DNA from: Torreya grandis
Lineage: Eukaryota; Streptophyta; Pinopsida; Cupressales; Taxaceae
Assembly (NCBI GenBank): GCA_037957365.1
Contig: JARHVA010004094.1
Coordinates: 1 to 64,000, forward strand
DNA length: 64,000 nucleotides
Direction of reading: 5' to 3'
The notes below the pieces were generated by a model that worked only from the letters and a program-made list of their open reading frames with translations, was not told the DNA's origin and did not search any database. This document shows positions 33,249 to 47,720 of the stretch, piece by piece. Numbering within the stretch: the stretch's first letter is position 1; the number at the start of each line of letters is the position of its first letter. Position numbers and translations under genes: made by a program.

Positions 33249-34879
33249 CGGCAAGAGATTTCTTATCCGTTTATTTCGTTATGTTGCATTCCTCATTCCT
33301 CATTTCTCATCTCTATTTTACTGCATATGTTTTCTCGTCCAGAAGGATACGAGTGTGTGAAGGCTGCACTGACTGTTATGGTATTATGTAATTTTTCTTC
33401 ACATTTATCCAAATATTTATGGTTCTCTAAATTAATAGATTTGTCCATATTTTTTTTAGATCTATGGTTGACCCCTTTTAACAAAGGGGGATAAACTTTT
33501 AACTCTTAAAGTTCAACAAGAATCTAATTAAATAAATTAGAAAAGAAGACGCTAATTATTAAATTACATGATTTTTATAATTCATATTAAATTTTTTTTT
33601 AAATTTATTTAAATATATATATTTTTTAAATTAAATCATTTTAAATCAATTATTATTATTATTTGGAATGTGAGCACAATGCATATGAATATATATTATA
33701 TCAATTAATTTCATTCCTTTGCAAGATTGTTCATTTAGAAAATTTTATCTCCTATACAAATCTTAATAAAATAGGCACCTTCGCATTTATTCATGGCTAT
33801 TTTATTTTTATATATATGGGGATGTGGATATAGAACTTTCACATTTATGGACTCTTATTATATATGTGTTTATAAATACATAAAATAATTGTTAATAAAT
33901 TTGTGTATATATATATATAATTTTTATGTTTAATTATTGTTATTTTATATATTCATATAAATATATAAAATATTAATTATTAAACATAAAAATTATATAT
34001 ATACACAAATTTATTAACAATTATTTTATATATTTATATAAATATATAAAATATTAATTATTAAAGGTTCTATGTTATGAATATTATATTGATTTAAATT
34101 ATTTTTTATTTAATTTTTACCATTAAATAAGAAATTTGAAATGTGTTTATATCAATTTTATATTTATTTGGTTTCGTTGTCAAGACTCTTAATATGATCT
34201 TCGCTTTTTTTAGGAATCTCTATATAGTCTTTCTTCTTTAATTTGTGCAACCTTTTAAAATGGACGAACCCAACTAACCCTTTCTTCATTTCTCAATTCT
34301 AACAATTGGAAGTAGTATGAGCACAAATCTTGCCAATATTTGAATTTAGTCATCTATAAATAGAAAAGTGATTAGTTTATTTGAAGAATTAAGAGTAATC
34401 ATACATTATCAAGCCCTTTTGTAATACTTAATCAAAAATTATGTTTAAGCATATCATTGAACATATTTCTATTTATAAATATTTATATAATTTTTGAGTG
34501 TTTTAAAATTTAGAAAAGATAGCTATGACATCTTTATTTATCTAACATTATTATGCATACCCCCAAAACTAACTCATCCATGTATGATTTGAAAATTTTA
34601 AGAGGAAGTGAGTTTAGGCACAGGTAATTAAGGAAAAAGGAAAATGAATAATGAAAAATGAACATGCTCGATAAATTATTTCATAGGCAACCATCTATAT
34701 TTGAGACTTTAATAAGGTTATGACAGTCAACCAGGGGTGTCCATATGGTCTTAGTATTATCATTTTATCATATCTAGATCCGGTGGTTGTAGACACCTAA
34801 AAATACATCTAGGTATTTATTAAAAATTAAATTATATGATTCTAAGGTTCCTATGTATTTGTCAACTATTTATTCAAAC
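33249..34879. other. A+T-rich spacer with palindrome, copy 2
   Basis: Counterpart of 7182-8784. The palindrome arms are at about 33879-33936 and 33974-34029, again near-perfect. A short extra piece, gctcgataaattatttcat near 34667, is absent from copy 1. No gene seen. Confidence 0.65.
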
Positions 34880-37623
34880 TAATCTGTAAACCAGGTAAAT
34901 AGTTTCTAAAATGGACACTGAATTTTCATTTTCCCATTTAAATGAAATTGGTTACAGAATATCTAGGAATGATTTAAATATACCCAAAAAACTATATAAC
35001 TCATCCTACTTTTAAAAACACTAATTAATGTCACTTTATAAATTCCCATAATTAATTTTAGACTTATTTTAATTCATTTAGAACTAAATTAAACTAAAAC
35101 CAAAAATCAATGAAAGAAAAATCAACACCAATCTGATAACAGAGTTCACCCATTTGGGCTATGTCTCCAAGATGGCTTAACCATAATCCGATCCATTATA
35201 AATGATGTAAATATATAGTTAACAACTTACATCAGAAATGGATTTTTGAGAACATGTAATTAATATTGAATATACAGCAAATGTCCTTATTCATCAACAT
35301 CTATCTCCATGGATACATGTATATATTTTCCATTTAGAGTATCTATTAAACTTTGACAAATGGCAATAATAATAATAAAAGGAGTAATAATAAACATGAG
35401 TGTCCCTAGTTTTTTTTCAGATCTACAACCCCCGATAACCCCAAAACTATCTACATCCCTCCAGGTTAAAAAAATATAGAGGTAATAAAAGCAATACAAT
35501 CACAAGTCTATATATCAATATAGATCCATAATACATATATTCCTTTCCTACCACATATAAGAAAATAACCAGAGTCGGTCTCTTTATTTATCAATTTTTA
35601 TGCTACATCCCTTCCTTGGCTAAAAGGCATTCAAATAGAAGGAAACATAATCTCATCTATCTAGGAATCATTTCCTAAAACATATGGCTCTACATATATA
35701 ATTATGGGGCTTAAAGGCTTTACATAACAGGAGAATATATATATTCCCAAATCATAACTATCTATTATAATTAAAAATAAAAGATAAATAGATCCATTTG
35801 ATACTATGAAAAATAGCATATGTATGCATAAAAATTTTACCAAATACCAAGAGGCAGATATCATCCTTGGTTCAGGTCTTTGATTGTAAGTTATACTCAG
35901 TCTGACTCAAGTTTGTCATACACCTTTGGTACTTTAAGTGGAAATTTTACTACAAAATTGATCTATGTTTTCCTTCACCCAGTGTATTTTAAAATGGAAA
36001 TTATGTCCATAAAATAGGCTCACATCCAAGTGATGCCTAAACATCTTAATGACTCAGTTTTTCTTTGTCATGGCCCAAATAAAACATTTTAGATGGCTCC
36101 ATGCACATGATATGGAGTATCTGTATTTCCTTTGAAATATACATAATAGCTCAAAGTTTGAAGGCATCAACAAACTAACAAAGATCTCTCTCATCGAGAT
36201 CTATGTAAAGATATTTTGGACTATCATCCAACAATAGTCATCCAAAAGTTATCCATACATTTATGTCAAAGTCAAAGGCCATACAATATAGACTGGATGC
36301 CTTATAAGATAGGCAAAATCCATGGCTGAAAGGTCTTACAAACAAAATCAAACATTACCTCATGATTCTATTTATAATGGCACCCTAAACATCCATGGCC
36401 TAGTCTTCGTGATGTACCAAAATGAATGCATCTATGGATATAATAGGACTTTTATCTTATCACCGTAGGGATCCTATACCATTTGCATCACTCTACACAT
36501 TCATAACTAAGTAATATACATATATCCTCTTCATGTTTGGCTCATCCTCATAAAATAATACCCTTGATATTTATGGCTCAGAATCAGGTCTGCTATGTAT
36601 CCATGCTCATGCTAGCTATGAGCTTCCCAAATGGTAAGCTCCTCCAATGATCGTAAGGTCATACCAAATTAGAAGTAGACTTTTGTTACACTCTCAAAAT
36701 TGTATTAATCATAGTCACACCATGATCTCCCAACATCCCATGTTCTAAAACTGTATGACATTTATCTTTTCACTCACAACCCCAATAGACCATCCTCCTC
36801 TTTCAAATCCTGATAGCATTTTTGAATGGCCATGGCCTAACGGCCTTACATCCTCCTCTATCCTTTGAACCATCCCTTCAATGGTTGAAAATCCATATAA
36901 AAACAAAAATGAAATCTTCTACTGTCATTTTTAATATGGTTCAAGTTTCTCTAATCATCAAGAATTCTTTGGGAATAATAAAAATCCCACATTTTCAAGA
37001 TATAAGTGTTAAAAGGCCTTTAATTTAGCTTTTGTTATAATATAAACCCATGGCATATATAAATTCATTTCGTTAAACTTATTTTTACATGAGACTTGAA
37101 TCAGATTAAATGTTTGTTACACCAACTCTGAGTTGGTTACTCAGCTAACATAGAAGCTGACATATGAGTTATTTTTCTAAACACGTAACTCAAGTTAAAC
37201 TTCATGTTGCATTTAGAGTTTGAGTTGCATTTCCATGATGAGTTGGACTCAGGTTAGGTTGGAATCCAAGTTGGGTTGTCATGTAAATCTAGACTTCTAA
37301 TTGGTAATTAAACTTGGCATATATATAGGTGACTTGGAAAATGAAGGATGTGGTGATAGGCCACATGGTGGACTAAGGACCCACCATGTGGACCTTTCCT
37401 AAACACTACTCATCGTTCCACATGTCACAATCTAAAAGTACAAAAATAATATATGATTCATTATAGTATAATCTTGAAATAAGAAACACTATTACCATAT
37501 ACGATGATAGAGTCCCCCTTTATTATAAAAGTGGACTCCATCGGCTATGGTCTCTATAGCCAAATTTTTGTAAACTAATGACAGGTGATGATGTGGATCA
37601 ATGTATAAAAATCTTCTAAATTA
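34880..37623 (-). repeat. 3' LTR of the long-LTR element, copy 2
   Basis: 2744 bp; near-identical to 8785-11551. Ends ttctaaatta, where copy 1 has ttctaaaaca. Confidence 0.75.
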
Positions 37624-39625
37624 AACCTCCCCACAAAGAGGCTTTTGGTCTCCAAAAGTCTAAATACTCCCTGCATCTAATAAATGGTTCTTTCCACCAA
37701 ATCAACATAAAAATACCTACAAAAAGTCAAATATCTAACTACAATTGTAAACTCTATATCTATTCTATCAAACTAACCTATTTACCCAAAATAGTCATCA
37801 CATTTGTTAGATTATCTCAACCCCTAAAATGCACGTAGACTAAGGTATTTTTCTTGTTATCAACATCACATAAGGGAAATCACATTGTAATACATACACC
37901 TATAAGATTTACTGACAACTTCACATATGTATACTTCCATTTCAAATGTTTCCCATCTATGGGTCTTAGATAGTACTTCTACATGATGTATATGATAAAC
38001 ATACATGCGAGTATAAAAAAATTTAAATACAAAGATTACCCATAATACTGTGGGACTTAAATGTATATGAAAGTATAAAACTATGCAACTAATTGTACAT
38101 CATAAACATTACTAATGCACAACATATAAAATATATGAAAGAATAATCAAGGGAAATAGATGTTTTCACCATCCTATCAACAATAATTGATGTGTCCCTA
38201 AAATTCATTATTAAATCTTTCCCTATACTTTTCAAACTCCAATGCCATCTTAGAGACTTTCCATAATAATAACTCTTTTACAAACTCACAAATCTACAAG
38301 TAACTGTAAGCAAATATCATACAAAAATGAGAAGAAAACCAAGTATTTTAAACCTATCTCAAGGTTTTCTTTCACCATCTAATTGCCCCCTGATTCATAT
38401 CTCGTTAACTCATCCAAACTAAGTTAGCTTCCAAAATAGTATCAAAATGGAAACACTAAAATAGGAGATTGTGTGTGTGTATGTGTGTGTATGTGTATCT
38501 TCTAAACACAACTTTATCAAAAATTCCTTCCCTAGATCTAATAGTTAGGAGTTCCCTAGAATAATGTGTTGAAGAGAATAAAAGCATACTAATCCAATGC
38601 TATAGTCATTCTTATCCAAAAATATTCAAATAAACCATTTGATCAATAAGGCTTTTCCCTTTTTCATGGTCTCAATAAGTGAATAGTAAATGGTTTCATC
38701 TTTTAAACACTATCTTCTAAGAGTTAGATGATCCATTTACCATTCCAAATGTCTTAAAAACAATTATGCATAAAGGGACATTTTACTTACAAAACAATCC
38801 ACACAAAGGTTATCCTAATGTCACGGATTCAAACCACAAATTGTGCCATATAGTTACATTTAAAATGACTCATACCTCTTTAAGAAATGTGAAGTATGCA
38901 TCAATTGAGTATTGATTGGTATTCTATTGGGGTTTAGACAAATTCCTATTTCCTTCTTACAACTCTCATAAAAGCTGTGAAAATATAAACTAACTTATCA
39001 ACCAATTACAAACTCAAAATTTAAGTGCAAAAACCTATTCAATACTAAACAATGCCTTGATTTCTATTTCTATATCTTACCATGGAACTGGTCTTCTCAC
39101 TTGTTCCTATAATCAATAACATAGGCATCCATAATATAATTAGTAATCTAAAATATAAAGGCTACACAACTGGTTATCAAAGACCAAAATTTTGTGTCAA
39201 TACAAATATTAAATTGGACCTTAACCATACCTTAATCTGCCTTCTATGTAAGACTAGCGATCAAGCTGTAATTGATTCCTCTTGGAGATGCATTACTTAA
39301 AATGCCTTGAATTTTATCTAAATGCTTCACAAGGAAGAAAGTTTGTTCCTTTTACAACACCATCTCACACCTCAAGTGACCATATGTTGTTCTTCATTTG
39401 TGTTGATCCTACAAAGCTAGTGGTTCTAGAACCTTTGCTGTTAAAAACTTTTCTTCTTCCAGTGAATTAGAAAACCTTCCAATTTTCCTTTATACTATCA
39501 TTCCTACGTGGTTAACTCAAATATAAGAATCAAAACCAATATCTAATATTTTAAAATAAACTCTAATCTGATGTATATCTAGAAGCTAAAGCTAATCCTA
39601 TAATTACCTACTCTGATACCAAATT

Positions 39626-42388
39626 TGATCCATAAATTAGGTAAATAGTTTCTAAAATGGATACTAAATTCTCAATTTACCATTTAAATGAAATTAGATA
39701 CAAAATATATTAGGAATGATTTAAATATACCCAAGAAATGTGTAACTCATTCTCACTTTTACAACTCCTAATTAGTGTTGATTTATAAATTCCCATAATT
39801 AATCCAATTAATCCTAGTGTTCTTTTAATTCATTTGCAACTGAATTAAACTAGAACCAATAAATGAAAGAAAAATCAACACTAACCTAATAATAAAATTT
39901 ACCCATTTGAGCTACGTCTCTATGATTACTTAACTACAATCTGATCCATTATAAATGATGCAAATATATAATTAACAACTTACATTAGAAATGGATTTAT
40001 GAGAACCTATAATTAATCTTAAATGCTGATTGTGAAGACTCTGTTATATAAAACAAACTTACTTATTCATCAACAACATTTATCTCCATGGATATGGACA
40101 TATATTCTCCATTTAGATTATATGTTAAACTCTAACAAACAACAATAATAATAAAAAAGAGTGATAATACACAGGAGTGTCTCTAGTTTTTGTTCAGACC
40201 TACAACCCCTAATAACCCTATAACTATCTACATGCCTCCAGGTTAAAAACAAATAAAGGTAAAACAAGTAATAAATTCATAGGTCTCTATATCAATACAG
40301 AGCCATAATACATATCTTCCTTGCCTACCACATAGAATAAAATAACCAGACTCAATCTCTTTATCTGTCAATTTTTCAATAGTATCTCAATCAGATTGTC
40401 ATGTTAAATCCCTTGCTTGGCTGAAATCCATTCAAATAGAAGGAAAAATAATCTCATCTATTTGAGAATCATTGCCTAAAACATAAGGCTCTACATATAT
40501 ACTTCCATGGCCCAAAGGCTTTACACAATAGAAGAATATATATATATATATATCTTTCATAATTAAAAATAGAAGATAATTAGATCTATATAAGACTATG
40601 CAAAATAACATATGTATGCACAAAAACTTAACCAGATACCAACAGAGGATATCATCCTTGGTTTGGGTCTTTGATTTCAATTTGCACTAGATCAAGATCA
40701 AGTTCATCATATGCCCTTGGGCCTTTAAGTAGACATTTTACTATAGACTCAATCTGTGTCTTCCTTTGCCTGATGTATTATAAAATGGAAACCATATTTA
40801 TACAATAGGCTCAAATCCAAGTGATGCATAAGCATCTCAATGACTCAGTTTTTATTTGTCATGGCTAAAAGAAAAGCTTTTAGATTCCTCCATGCACATG
40901 TTATGGACTATATGAATTTGATTTTAAATATACATAACCACTCATACCCTGAAGGCCTAACCAAACTAATAAATATCTCTCTCATTGGGATCTATGTAAA
41001 TATATTTGGGACTATCATCCAAAATTTATCCATACATTTCCATCAAAGTTGAAGGCCATACAATTTAGATTGGATGCCTTCTAAAATAGGAAATTTCCAT
41101 GGCTGAAAGGTCTTCAAAATAAAATCAAGCATTCCCTCACATTTCTATCTAAAATGGCACCATAAACACCCATGGCTTGGTCTGCATGACCTACCAAAAT
41201 GAATCCATCCATGGCTAAAATAGGATATCTATCTGATCACCTTCGAGATCCTATACAATTCACGTCAATCCATGCATTAGAAACTAAGGAATATACATAT
41301 ATCATTTCCATGCTCAGCTCATCCTTAAAAAATGATACCCTTGATCTTTCTATTTTGGACATAGTTCTGATATGCATCCATGCTCGTGCTAGCTACGAGC
41401 TTCGAACTCCCCAAATGGTATGCTCCTCTAATGACTATAAGGTCATACCAAATTAGAAGAAAACTTTTGTTACTCACTAGAGACTATATTAATCATAGTC
41501 ACACCATGATCTCTTAATATCTCAGGTTCTAAAACATATATGACATTTCTCTTTTTAATTGTAATGCTAATAGACTATCCTTCTCTTTTGAAGCCTAAAA
41601 AACTTTTTAAATGGCCATGCCGTAATGGCCTTATATCTTCCGCCATCCTTCAAACCATCCCTTTAATGGCTTAAAATCCATATCAAAATAACCATAAAAT
41701 CCTCAAATATCATATTCAAAATGGTTTGAGTTCCTCCAATTGGTAAGCATTCTTTGGGAATAACCAAAATCTAACATTTTCAGGATACAAGTGTTAAAAG
41801 GCCTTTAATTAGGATTTTGTTATAATATAGACCCATGATTTTGACAACATATTAAACCACCTTTTACATGAGTCTTTAATTAGATTAAATGTCTATTACA
41901 CCAACTATGAGTTGGTTATTCAAATGACATATGAGCTATCATATGAGTTATCTTTCTAAAAACATAACTCAAGTTGAACTTCAGGTTGGGTTTGGACTTC
42001 AATATGGGTTGTCATGTTGAGTTGGCACAGGTCAGGTTGGACTCTGAGTTGGGTTGTCATGCTAAGATGGACTTATAATTGGTAATTAAACTCAACATAT
42101 ATATAAGTGACATGGAAAATGGAATATGTGGTGTCAAGCCATGTGGTGTCCTGAGGACCAACCATGTCGACCTTTCCCGAACATTCCTCATCCAACCACA
42201 TGTCATAATCCAAAAGTACCAAAATAATATATAATTCATTATAGTGTAATTTTTAAATTAAAAAAACTATTACCATATATGGTGGTATAGTCCCCTTTCA
42301 TTATAAAATTGGACTCCACTAGCTACAATCTTTGTAGCAAACTTTGTGTAAATCGACGAGAGGTGATTCTGAGGACAGATGAATAAAA
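39626..42388 (-). repeat. 5' LTR of the long-LTR element, copy 2
   Basis: 2763 bp; starts TGATCCATAAATTAGG. The open frames at 40840-41052 and 41199-41456 are shared with the copy 1 LTR but show no protein-family similarity. It keeps a short at run where copy 1 has a long one. The right edge is approximate. Confidence 0.75.
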
Positions 42389-42672
42389 AACCTCTAGATC
42401 ATAAACTCAGTATTATTGGCACATTTTTTTAATTTTCTATTGTGTCCCCCACTTCTTTTCTATCCTCTCTTTTTCTTCTCTAAAGGTTTTGGTCAAGTGG
42501 TGGTCTTCATAGAAACATACCCAGTACAATTTTAAGTCTAAGATATATATTCAATATTATTATAGGATTTTGTGTTGTCAAAGTCAAAAAGGATGTATAA
42601 GTGGTTTTTGGTCCCATAATTTTTTTATTTTTTCAACTATTTTATGTGGTTAATTAACGAATAAAATCCTAA

Positions 42673-43420
42673 TTTTAAATCATTTTTTCTATAAATAAAT
42701 AATAATCTTAGCACATTTAGGCATCTAGAGATCATTTAGAAAACATCTAGAATAAAATATTCATAAAAATTTGTTTAGCATTTACAAGTATTTTAGAGAA
42801 ATTAATGAGTCATTTAGAATGTGTTGGAATAATATTTTGTACAGGTTAAAAAAAATTAGATTATACGTTAACAATGTAAGTGATAAGAGGTCCCTTCTCT
42901 ATTTTCAATGGAGTTTCCCTTTATTAAAACTTGAAAAGTGTCAAAACACACACACACACACACATTCCTAGGGGGTTTGTTTATGAATATAAAGTATTAT
43001 ATATAGAATAAGATTGAGTAGAGAGATAGAAAAGAAAATTTTAAATCATTTATTCTATGAATAAATAAGATTATTAGTGTATTTAGGCATATAGAGCTCA
43101 TTTGAAAATCATCTAGAATTAAATATCCATAAAAATATATTGAGTATTTATATGTATTTTATAGAAACTAGTTAATCATTTATATTATGTTGGCAGAATA
43201 TTTTGTACAGTTTAAAAAATTTGGGTTATATGTCAACAATGTAAGCAACAAGAGGTCCTTCTCTATTTTCAAAGGAGGCTCCCTTTATTCAAACTTTAAA
43301 AGTGTCAAAAAATAATGTGTGTGTGTGTACACACACACACACACATTCTTAAGGGTTTGTTTACAAATAAATAACATTATTTATATAAGAACATTGAGAA
43401 AAGAAATAAAAATAGAAAAT
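42673..43420 (+). repeat. Tandem duplication spanning a gypsy LTR edge, copy 2
   Basis: Units start at 42673 and 43039 (period about 366 bp). The difference from the 416-bp period in copy 1 is due almost entirely to the shorter (AC)n tract (42946-42963). The preceding 42389-42672 is A+T-rich with nothing recognisable. Confidence 0.85.
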
Positions 43421-43956
43421 AAATGGGGCATATAATAATTGAATAAATACAACTTTAAATTATTTCAACACATTATAAAATGTTTAGAATAATGACATTT
43501 AAAATATAAACATATTTTTGTATAAATAAATAACATGGATTAAATGAAATTTTAAACATAATAAATAATGCTAACACAATAAGAACATGAAAGGTAATAT
43601 ATTCTTTAAATGTTTTGGAATTTACCCTCAATAAAAATACACACCTCCTTATTTTCTTTCTTTCCTCTCCAAAATGTTAACTTGTCAAAAACTCGTGTTT
43701 ACAATGAGAAACATCCATATTTATATTTTAAAGGTTGAATAACTATCTCATAACTAAATGTAACTAATTTTTTGAAAAGGATTTTCTATTTCACTCATCA
43801 CTTTTTAAAAATGTCTCATAAATAGAAAATACAAAGATTTGAATTTAATACAACATTATGAAAAGTATAAGGAAGAAATAGAAACAATGAGAGAGAGACG
43901 GAAGACAAGAGAAATAGAATATTTTTCCAACTAAGCTGATGGTTAAGCAAAGGCCA
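43188..43956 (-). repeat. 3' LTR of gypsy 2
   Basis: 769 bp, nearly identical to 17771-18528 because both lie in the segmental duplication. Followed by ccatttgccttgctttt, complement of a purine-rich tract. Confidence 0.75.
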
Positions 43957-45193
43957 CCATTTGCCTTGCTTTTAACCCTATGATGATTCAATTTAAATTT
44001 GATGAATTTATGGACTACAAAACCTATCTCTTACTATTTTGGAATGATCTTGTTTGATAATTGTCTCATCTAAGTGATCATCATTTCATTCATTACTTCA
44101 TTTTTATTGAAATTTTTAGCAAGACTTCTAGTAAATTTAATGAATAACTATGAATGTCACTCAAGTTTTTCATAGATTTCAAAGTGAAGTTATTTGCATT
44201 GAATAATTCTTCTTTGATCATTGTTTCAAATTACTTTTTTATTTTTTCAAATGTGAATGGCTTAATATCTCCATTTCTTATGAACTCATAGTGGATAGAC
44301 ATTGTACCCACACATATTTATGTCATGATGTCATCACAACTTTTACTTATATGGTTCTAAAAATCTTTCAAATTTTCTTTCAGAAAAATAATTTTCCATT
44401 CAACAGTTGAAACCATATAAATGACAATGTGACTTCTTATTTACTAAAAAAACTATTTAGCTACAAGGATGTTCCCATCATAATAAGCCATATCTTTTAA
44501 GTCCCTAACTATATTCTTAAACAATCCACTCTCTTTCAGTATTATTTTCATTTCTTCTAAAAGCTTGGTTTGATTTCTCTAAGAAGTTTGTATGTTCTTC
44601 TTACTTCATCAATGAATTTGAGCACATCAACCACAAGTTGTTCAACCCAATTTTTCATAACTTTCCCATAGTATTATATTTTTGAATATTTATAACTACG
44701 TTCCTATTAATATCTTCAATAGGAATAAAATTAAAGATATAATACATGGGAGCATTATCTAGACTCAAGAATGTCTTTATATATGTTGAGAGTTCAAGGA
44801 CATGATATTCAAGTTGTTCTTGAGTTTATTTTACTTCTTTTTTTTTTTTTTAAAACCAATTTTATTGTAGTCATTTAGAAGTTATGGATATTTTCTTCAT
44901 GAATTAATTCTATGATGGGTATTCATAACATATTAGAGTCTATTAGATTTATGTCGTCTTCACTTTTATTAGATATAGGTTTGGAAATATCAACAAATTA
45001 TTTATCTAAAGGTTCTAATATAACTCTTAAAGTAGTCTTTACCTTTTTGGGTGGTGGGATTTGAAAAATACTAGCTATAACATCAAAATTAAAAGCAACA
45101 AGGTCTAAACTATATTTTTCCTCTTTTTATTTATCATTTGGTAAAACAAAGTAAAAATTTGAGTTCTTAAAGAAAAAAAGCTTGGGTGTCTTT
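43957..45193 (-). other. Gypsy 2 segment between 3' LTR and inserted copia
   Basis: The first 408 bp belong to the segmental duplication; the rest matches 28660-29490 at lower identity. Minus-strand translation near 44400-44560 resembles the ESGLLNN...LKDM piece at 28647-28841, but with stops. Contains a poly-T run near 44840. Confidence 0.6.
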
Positions 45194-45198
45194 AACCT

Positions 45199-45374
45199 TG
45201 TGGTATTTGATTGAAAATTCAATGATTTTATTGATAGTAGATAGAAAATATATACAACATAAAGGATTTCATTTCAATAACTGTAACTACAAAATAGTTA
45301 TGACAGCTACACCTAATCAACACTAACTAAAAACTTAAGCTAAAAAATGTAATAAAATTCAATATATTTTAACA
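45199..45374 (-). repeat. 3' LTR of the minus-strand copia
   Basis: 176 bp, TGTGGTATTTGATTGAAAAT...TTTTAACA on the plus strand; pairs with 50074-50249. Confidence 0.92.
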
Positions 45375-45499
45375 TTAAACCCCTTATTACATTGTTTTTA
45401 CAAATGTACCCCTACAATATATCAAATTTCACCTTTCCAAGAGACTTGGTGAGTATATCAGCTATCTGTGAATCCGTCGGGAAGTATTGGAGCTAAATG

Positions 45500-46950
45500 T
45501 GGTGGTTCAAGACTTGTTATTTGATGTAGTGACATTAAAACTCAATTTATTTGGTTCATTCATGAAATATTAGATTCTTCATAAGCTTCAACACACCTTG
45601 ATTATCATAGAATAGAATTGGTGGCTGATCTTCAAGAATCTCCATATCAGATAAAATGTGATGTATCCATATAGCTTTGGATATAGATCCTCATGCGACA
45701 TGATACTCTGCTTTGTTGGATAAGAGAGAAACTATTGATTGATTTTTTTTAATCCATGAAATGGGTCGAAATCTGAGATGAAAAATGTATTCTGAAGTAG
45801 CTTTACTCTCATCAATAGATCCAGCATAGTCCAAGTCGGTGTACCCCTGCAAGAAGAACTGACTCTTCTTGTATTTGAGACCATAATCAAGTGTGCCTAG
45901 AACATATATCAAAACATGTTTTACTGCAACCTAGTGACATTTCTTTAGCTCCTACATAAATAAATAAAGATAGATCATAGAAAAATATATATTTGACCTA
46001 GTGTAGGTCAAGTAAATGAGACTCCCAATGAGCTATTTGTAGAGAGTTACATCCACTTGAGGGGAACCCTAGAAATGAGAGAGTTGTAAACATTTCTATA
46101 TCAGTGTCAAAAGAGGCTTACATTCTGACATTCTATACTTTTTCAAGAGTGTCTTGGCATACATCTAGGATATAAAGATGTGTTTCTATTTCTACCATAT
46201 CTTCAAGCCAAGATAATAATTTAGTATCCCAAAATTATTCATGACAAAGGATTTATTTAAGTCATTCTTTATTGCATCAAAAATATCATCTGAACTACTA
46301 GTGATCACAAGATCATTCACATAAAAGATAAGACTAAAAATATCTATACCAACCTTCTTGATATATAAATTAGAATTAGAGGGGTTATGAATGAAACTAT
46401 GTTGTAATAGGTTATCATCTATTTTTATGTACCATGCCTAAGGTACTTGTTTAAATCCATAAAGAGACTTAACTAGATTACATACCTTATGTGGATGTTT
46501 GTCATCGTGAAACCTTCTAGTTGGGTCATGTACATTTCTTCTTTCAAATCACCATTTAGGAAATCACTCTTAATGTCCATCTACTAAAGTTTTCATCCAT
46601 ACTATGTTACCAGTGCATAAATAATTATGATGGTCTTGATTTTTGTAGTGGGTGCAAAGGTCTCCTCATAATCAATGCCCTCTTACTAAGCATAACCCTT
46701 TGTGAAAAGTCATGCTTTGTGTTTTTTGATGGATCCATCTGCCTTGTACTTTGTTTTGAAGATCCATTTGCATCTAATGGATTTCTTCCTTATACGTAGA
46801 TCAACAAGTTCCCATGTCCCATTCTTGATGAGGGAATCATATTCTATATCCATAGCTTTCTTCCACTAGGGTTGACTTAAGGCCTCTCAAACTATCTTTG
46901 GTTCAGAGTTGTCAACCACTAAAATTGAGAGTACAAGATTGAAATCATCT
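45500..46950 (-). pseudogene. Copia RT / RNase H remnant (minus strand)
   Basis: RNase H is clear at 45691-45912: GYTDLDYAGSIDESKATSEY and WIKKNQSIVSLLSNKAEYH, the family's G-Y-x-D-x-D-x-A-G and S-K-K-Q-x-x-V-A-L-S-S-x-E-A-E-Y. Further upstream on the minus strand (about 46250-46330) is FYVNDLVITSSSDD, where the RT catalytic Y-V-D-D has become Y-V-N-D, losing one catalytic aspartate. Many stops. Confidence 0.8.
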
Positions 46951-47183
46951 CTCACCTATCTTCTTGTTAAAACTCCTGATGATGTGTTTAGAGAGCTCAA
47001 ATGTGAGTACTTGATTATGGTATCTAACCATTTAGGGCATCATTTTAGCTACTAATTTGATAAATAACTACCCTATAGATTACCAAGATCAATGAACAAT
47101 TCTCCTTCTTAGAGCTCACCTTCTTCATGCTCGTCATCTAACTGTGGGAATAGTCTATGAGAGGTGGTTTGGTTTATCTCCTT

Positions 47184-47720
47184 CTATGCTAATGAGTCAA
47201 ATGTTGACTCAACATAGACCACATCATGACTTTCATAAATCTTCTTCATCTCAGGATCCATGAGATGGTATGCTTTAGAGGTAGTGCTATACCCCAAGAA
47301 AATGTACTGGAGGGTCTTTGGTTCAATCTTCTTCCTCTTCTTATCTGGAACATGCATATAATAAGTATAACCAAATATTAAAAGATGATAAATAGATGGT
47401 TTAAGACCACTCCATACCTCTTTTGGTGTCTTATCTATCAAGATCTTTGTTGGTTCTCTATTTATAATATAGACAACCATCTGTACTGATTCTACCCAAA
47501 ATTATACCATCAACATTACAATGGATAGCATGCAACGAGCCATCTACATGACTGAGCAATTATGTCATTTTGCTATTCCATTATACTGAGTCATGTAGGG
47601 AGTAGTTAGGTATTACTTGATGTTGTGTTGCTTTCAAAATTCCAATAACTCTTTTGATGTGAATTCCCCCCTCGATCTGAGTAAAGGAGTTGAATTTTCT
47701 TCCCAGACTATGTAACAACA
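47184..47720 (-). pseudogene. Copia integrase C-terminal remnant (minus strand)
   Basis: The frame at 47184-47480 contains VVYIINREPTKILIDKTPKE, GLKPSIYHLLIFGYTYYMHV and FLGYSTTSKAYHLMDPEMKK, the familiar copia sequence after the integrase core (Y-x-x-N-R-x-P-T, P-x-x-x-H-L-x-x-F-G, F-x-G-Y-x-x-x-x-K-A-Y). The core with its DDE residues is in broken frames upstream, to about 47900. Confidence 0.85.

Larger units (their letters stand above)
34880..42388 (-). mobile_element. Non-autonomous long-LTR retrotransposon, copy 2
   Basis: Same element as 8785-16920, without the solo LTR. LTRs are at 34880-37623 and 39626-42388. The interior (37624-39625) has the PBS complement at 39607-39621 and the polypurine complement aacctccccaca at 37624. 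Because the solo LTR is missing, this copy shows the real LTR length, about 2.75 kb. No gag or pol seen. Confidence 0.75.
30079..44364 (+). repeat. Segmental duplication, copy 2
   Basis: Collinear with 1-18923. Lacks the 4.0-kb copia and the solo LTR and so shows the unoccupied sites. Differs otherwise by single substitutions, small indels and shorter microsatellites. Its right end is inside gypsy 2, 408 bp beyond the LTR (43188-43956). Beyond 44364 the sequence continues smoothly as gypsy 2, whereas copy 1 jumps to a different place in a different gypsy copy. Confidence 0.95.

Noticed and set aside
45399..45460. Possible host gene next to the copia LTR
   Set aside because: The region is the 3' end of the minus-strand copia between RNase H and polypurine tract.
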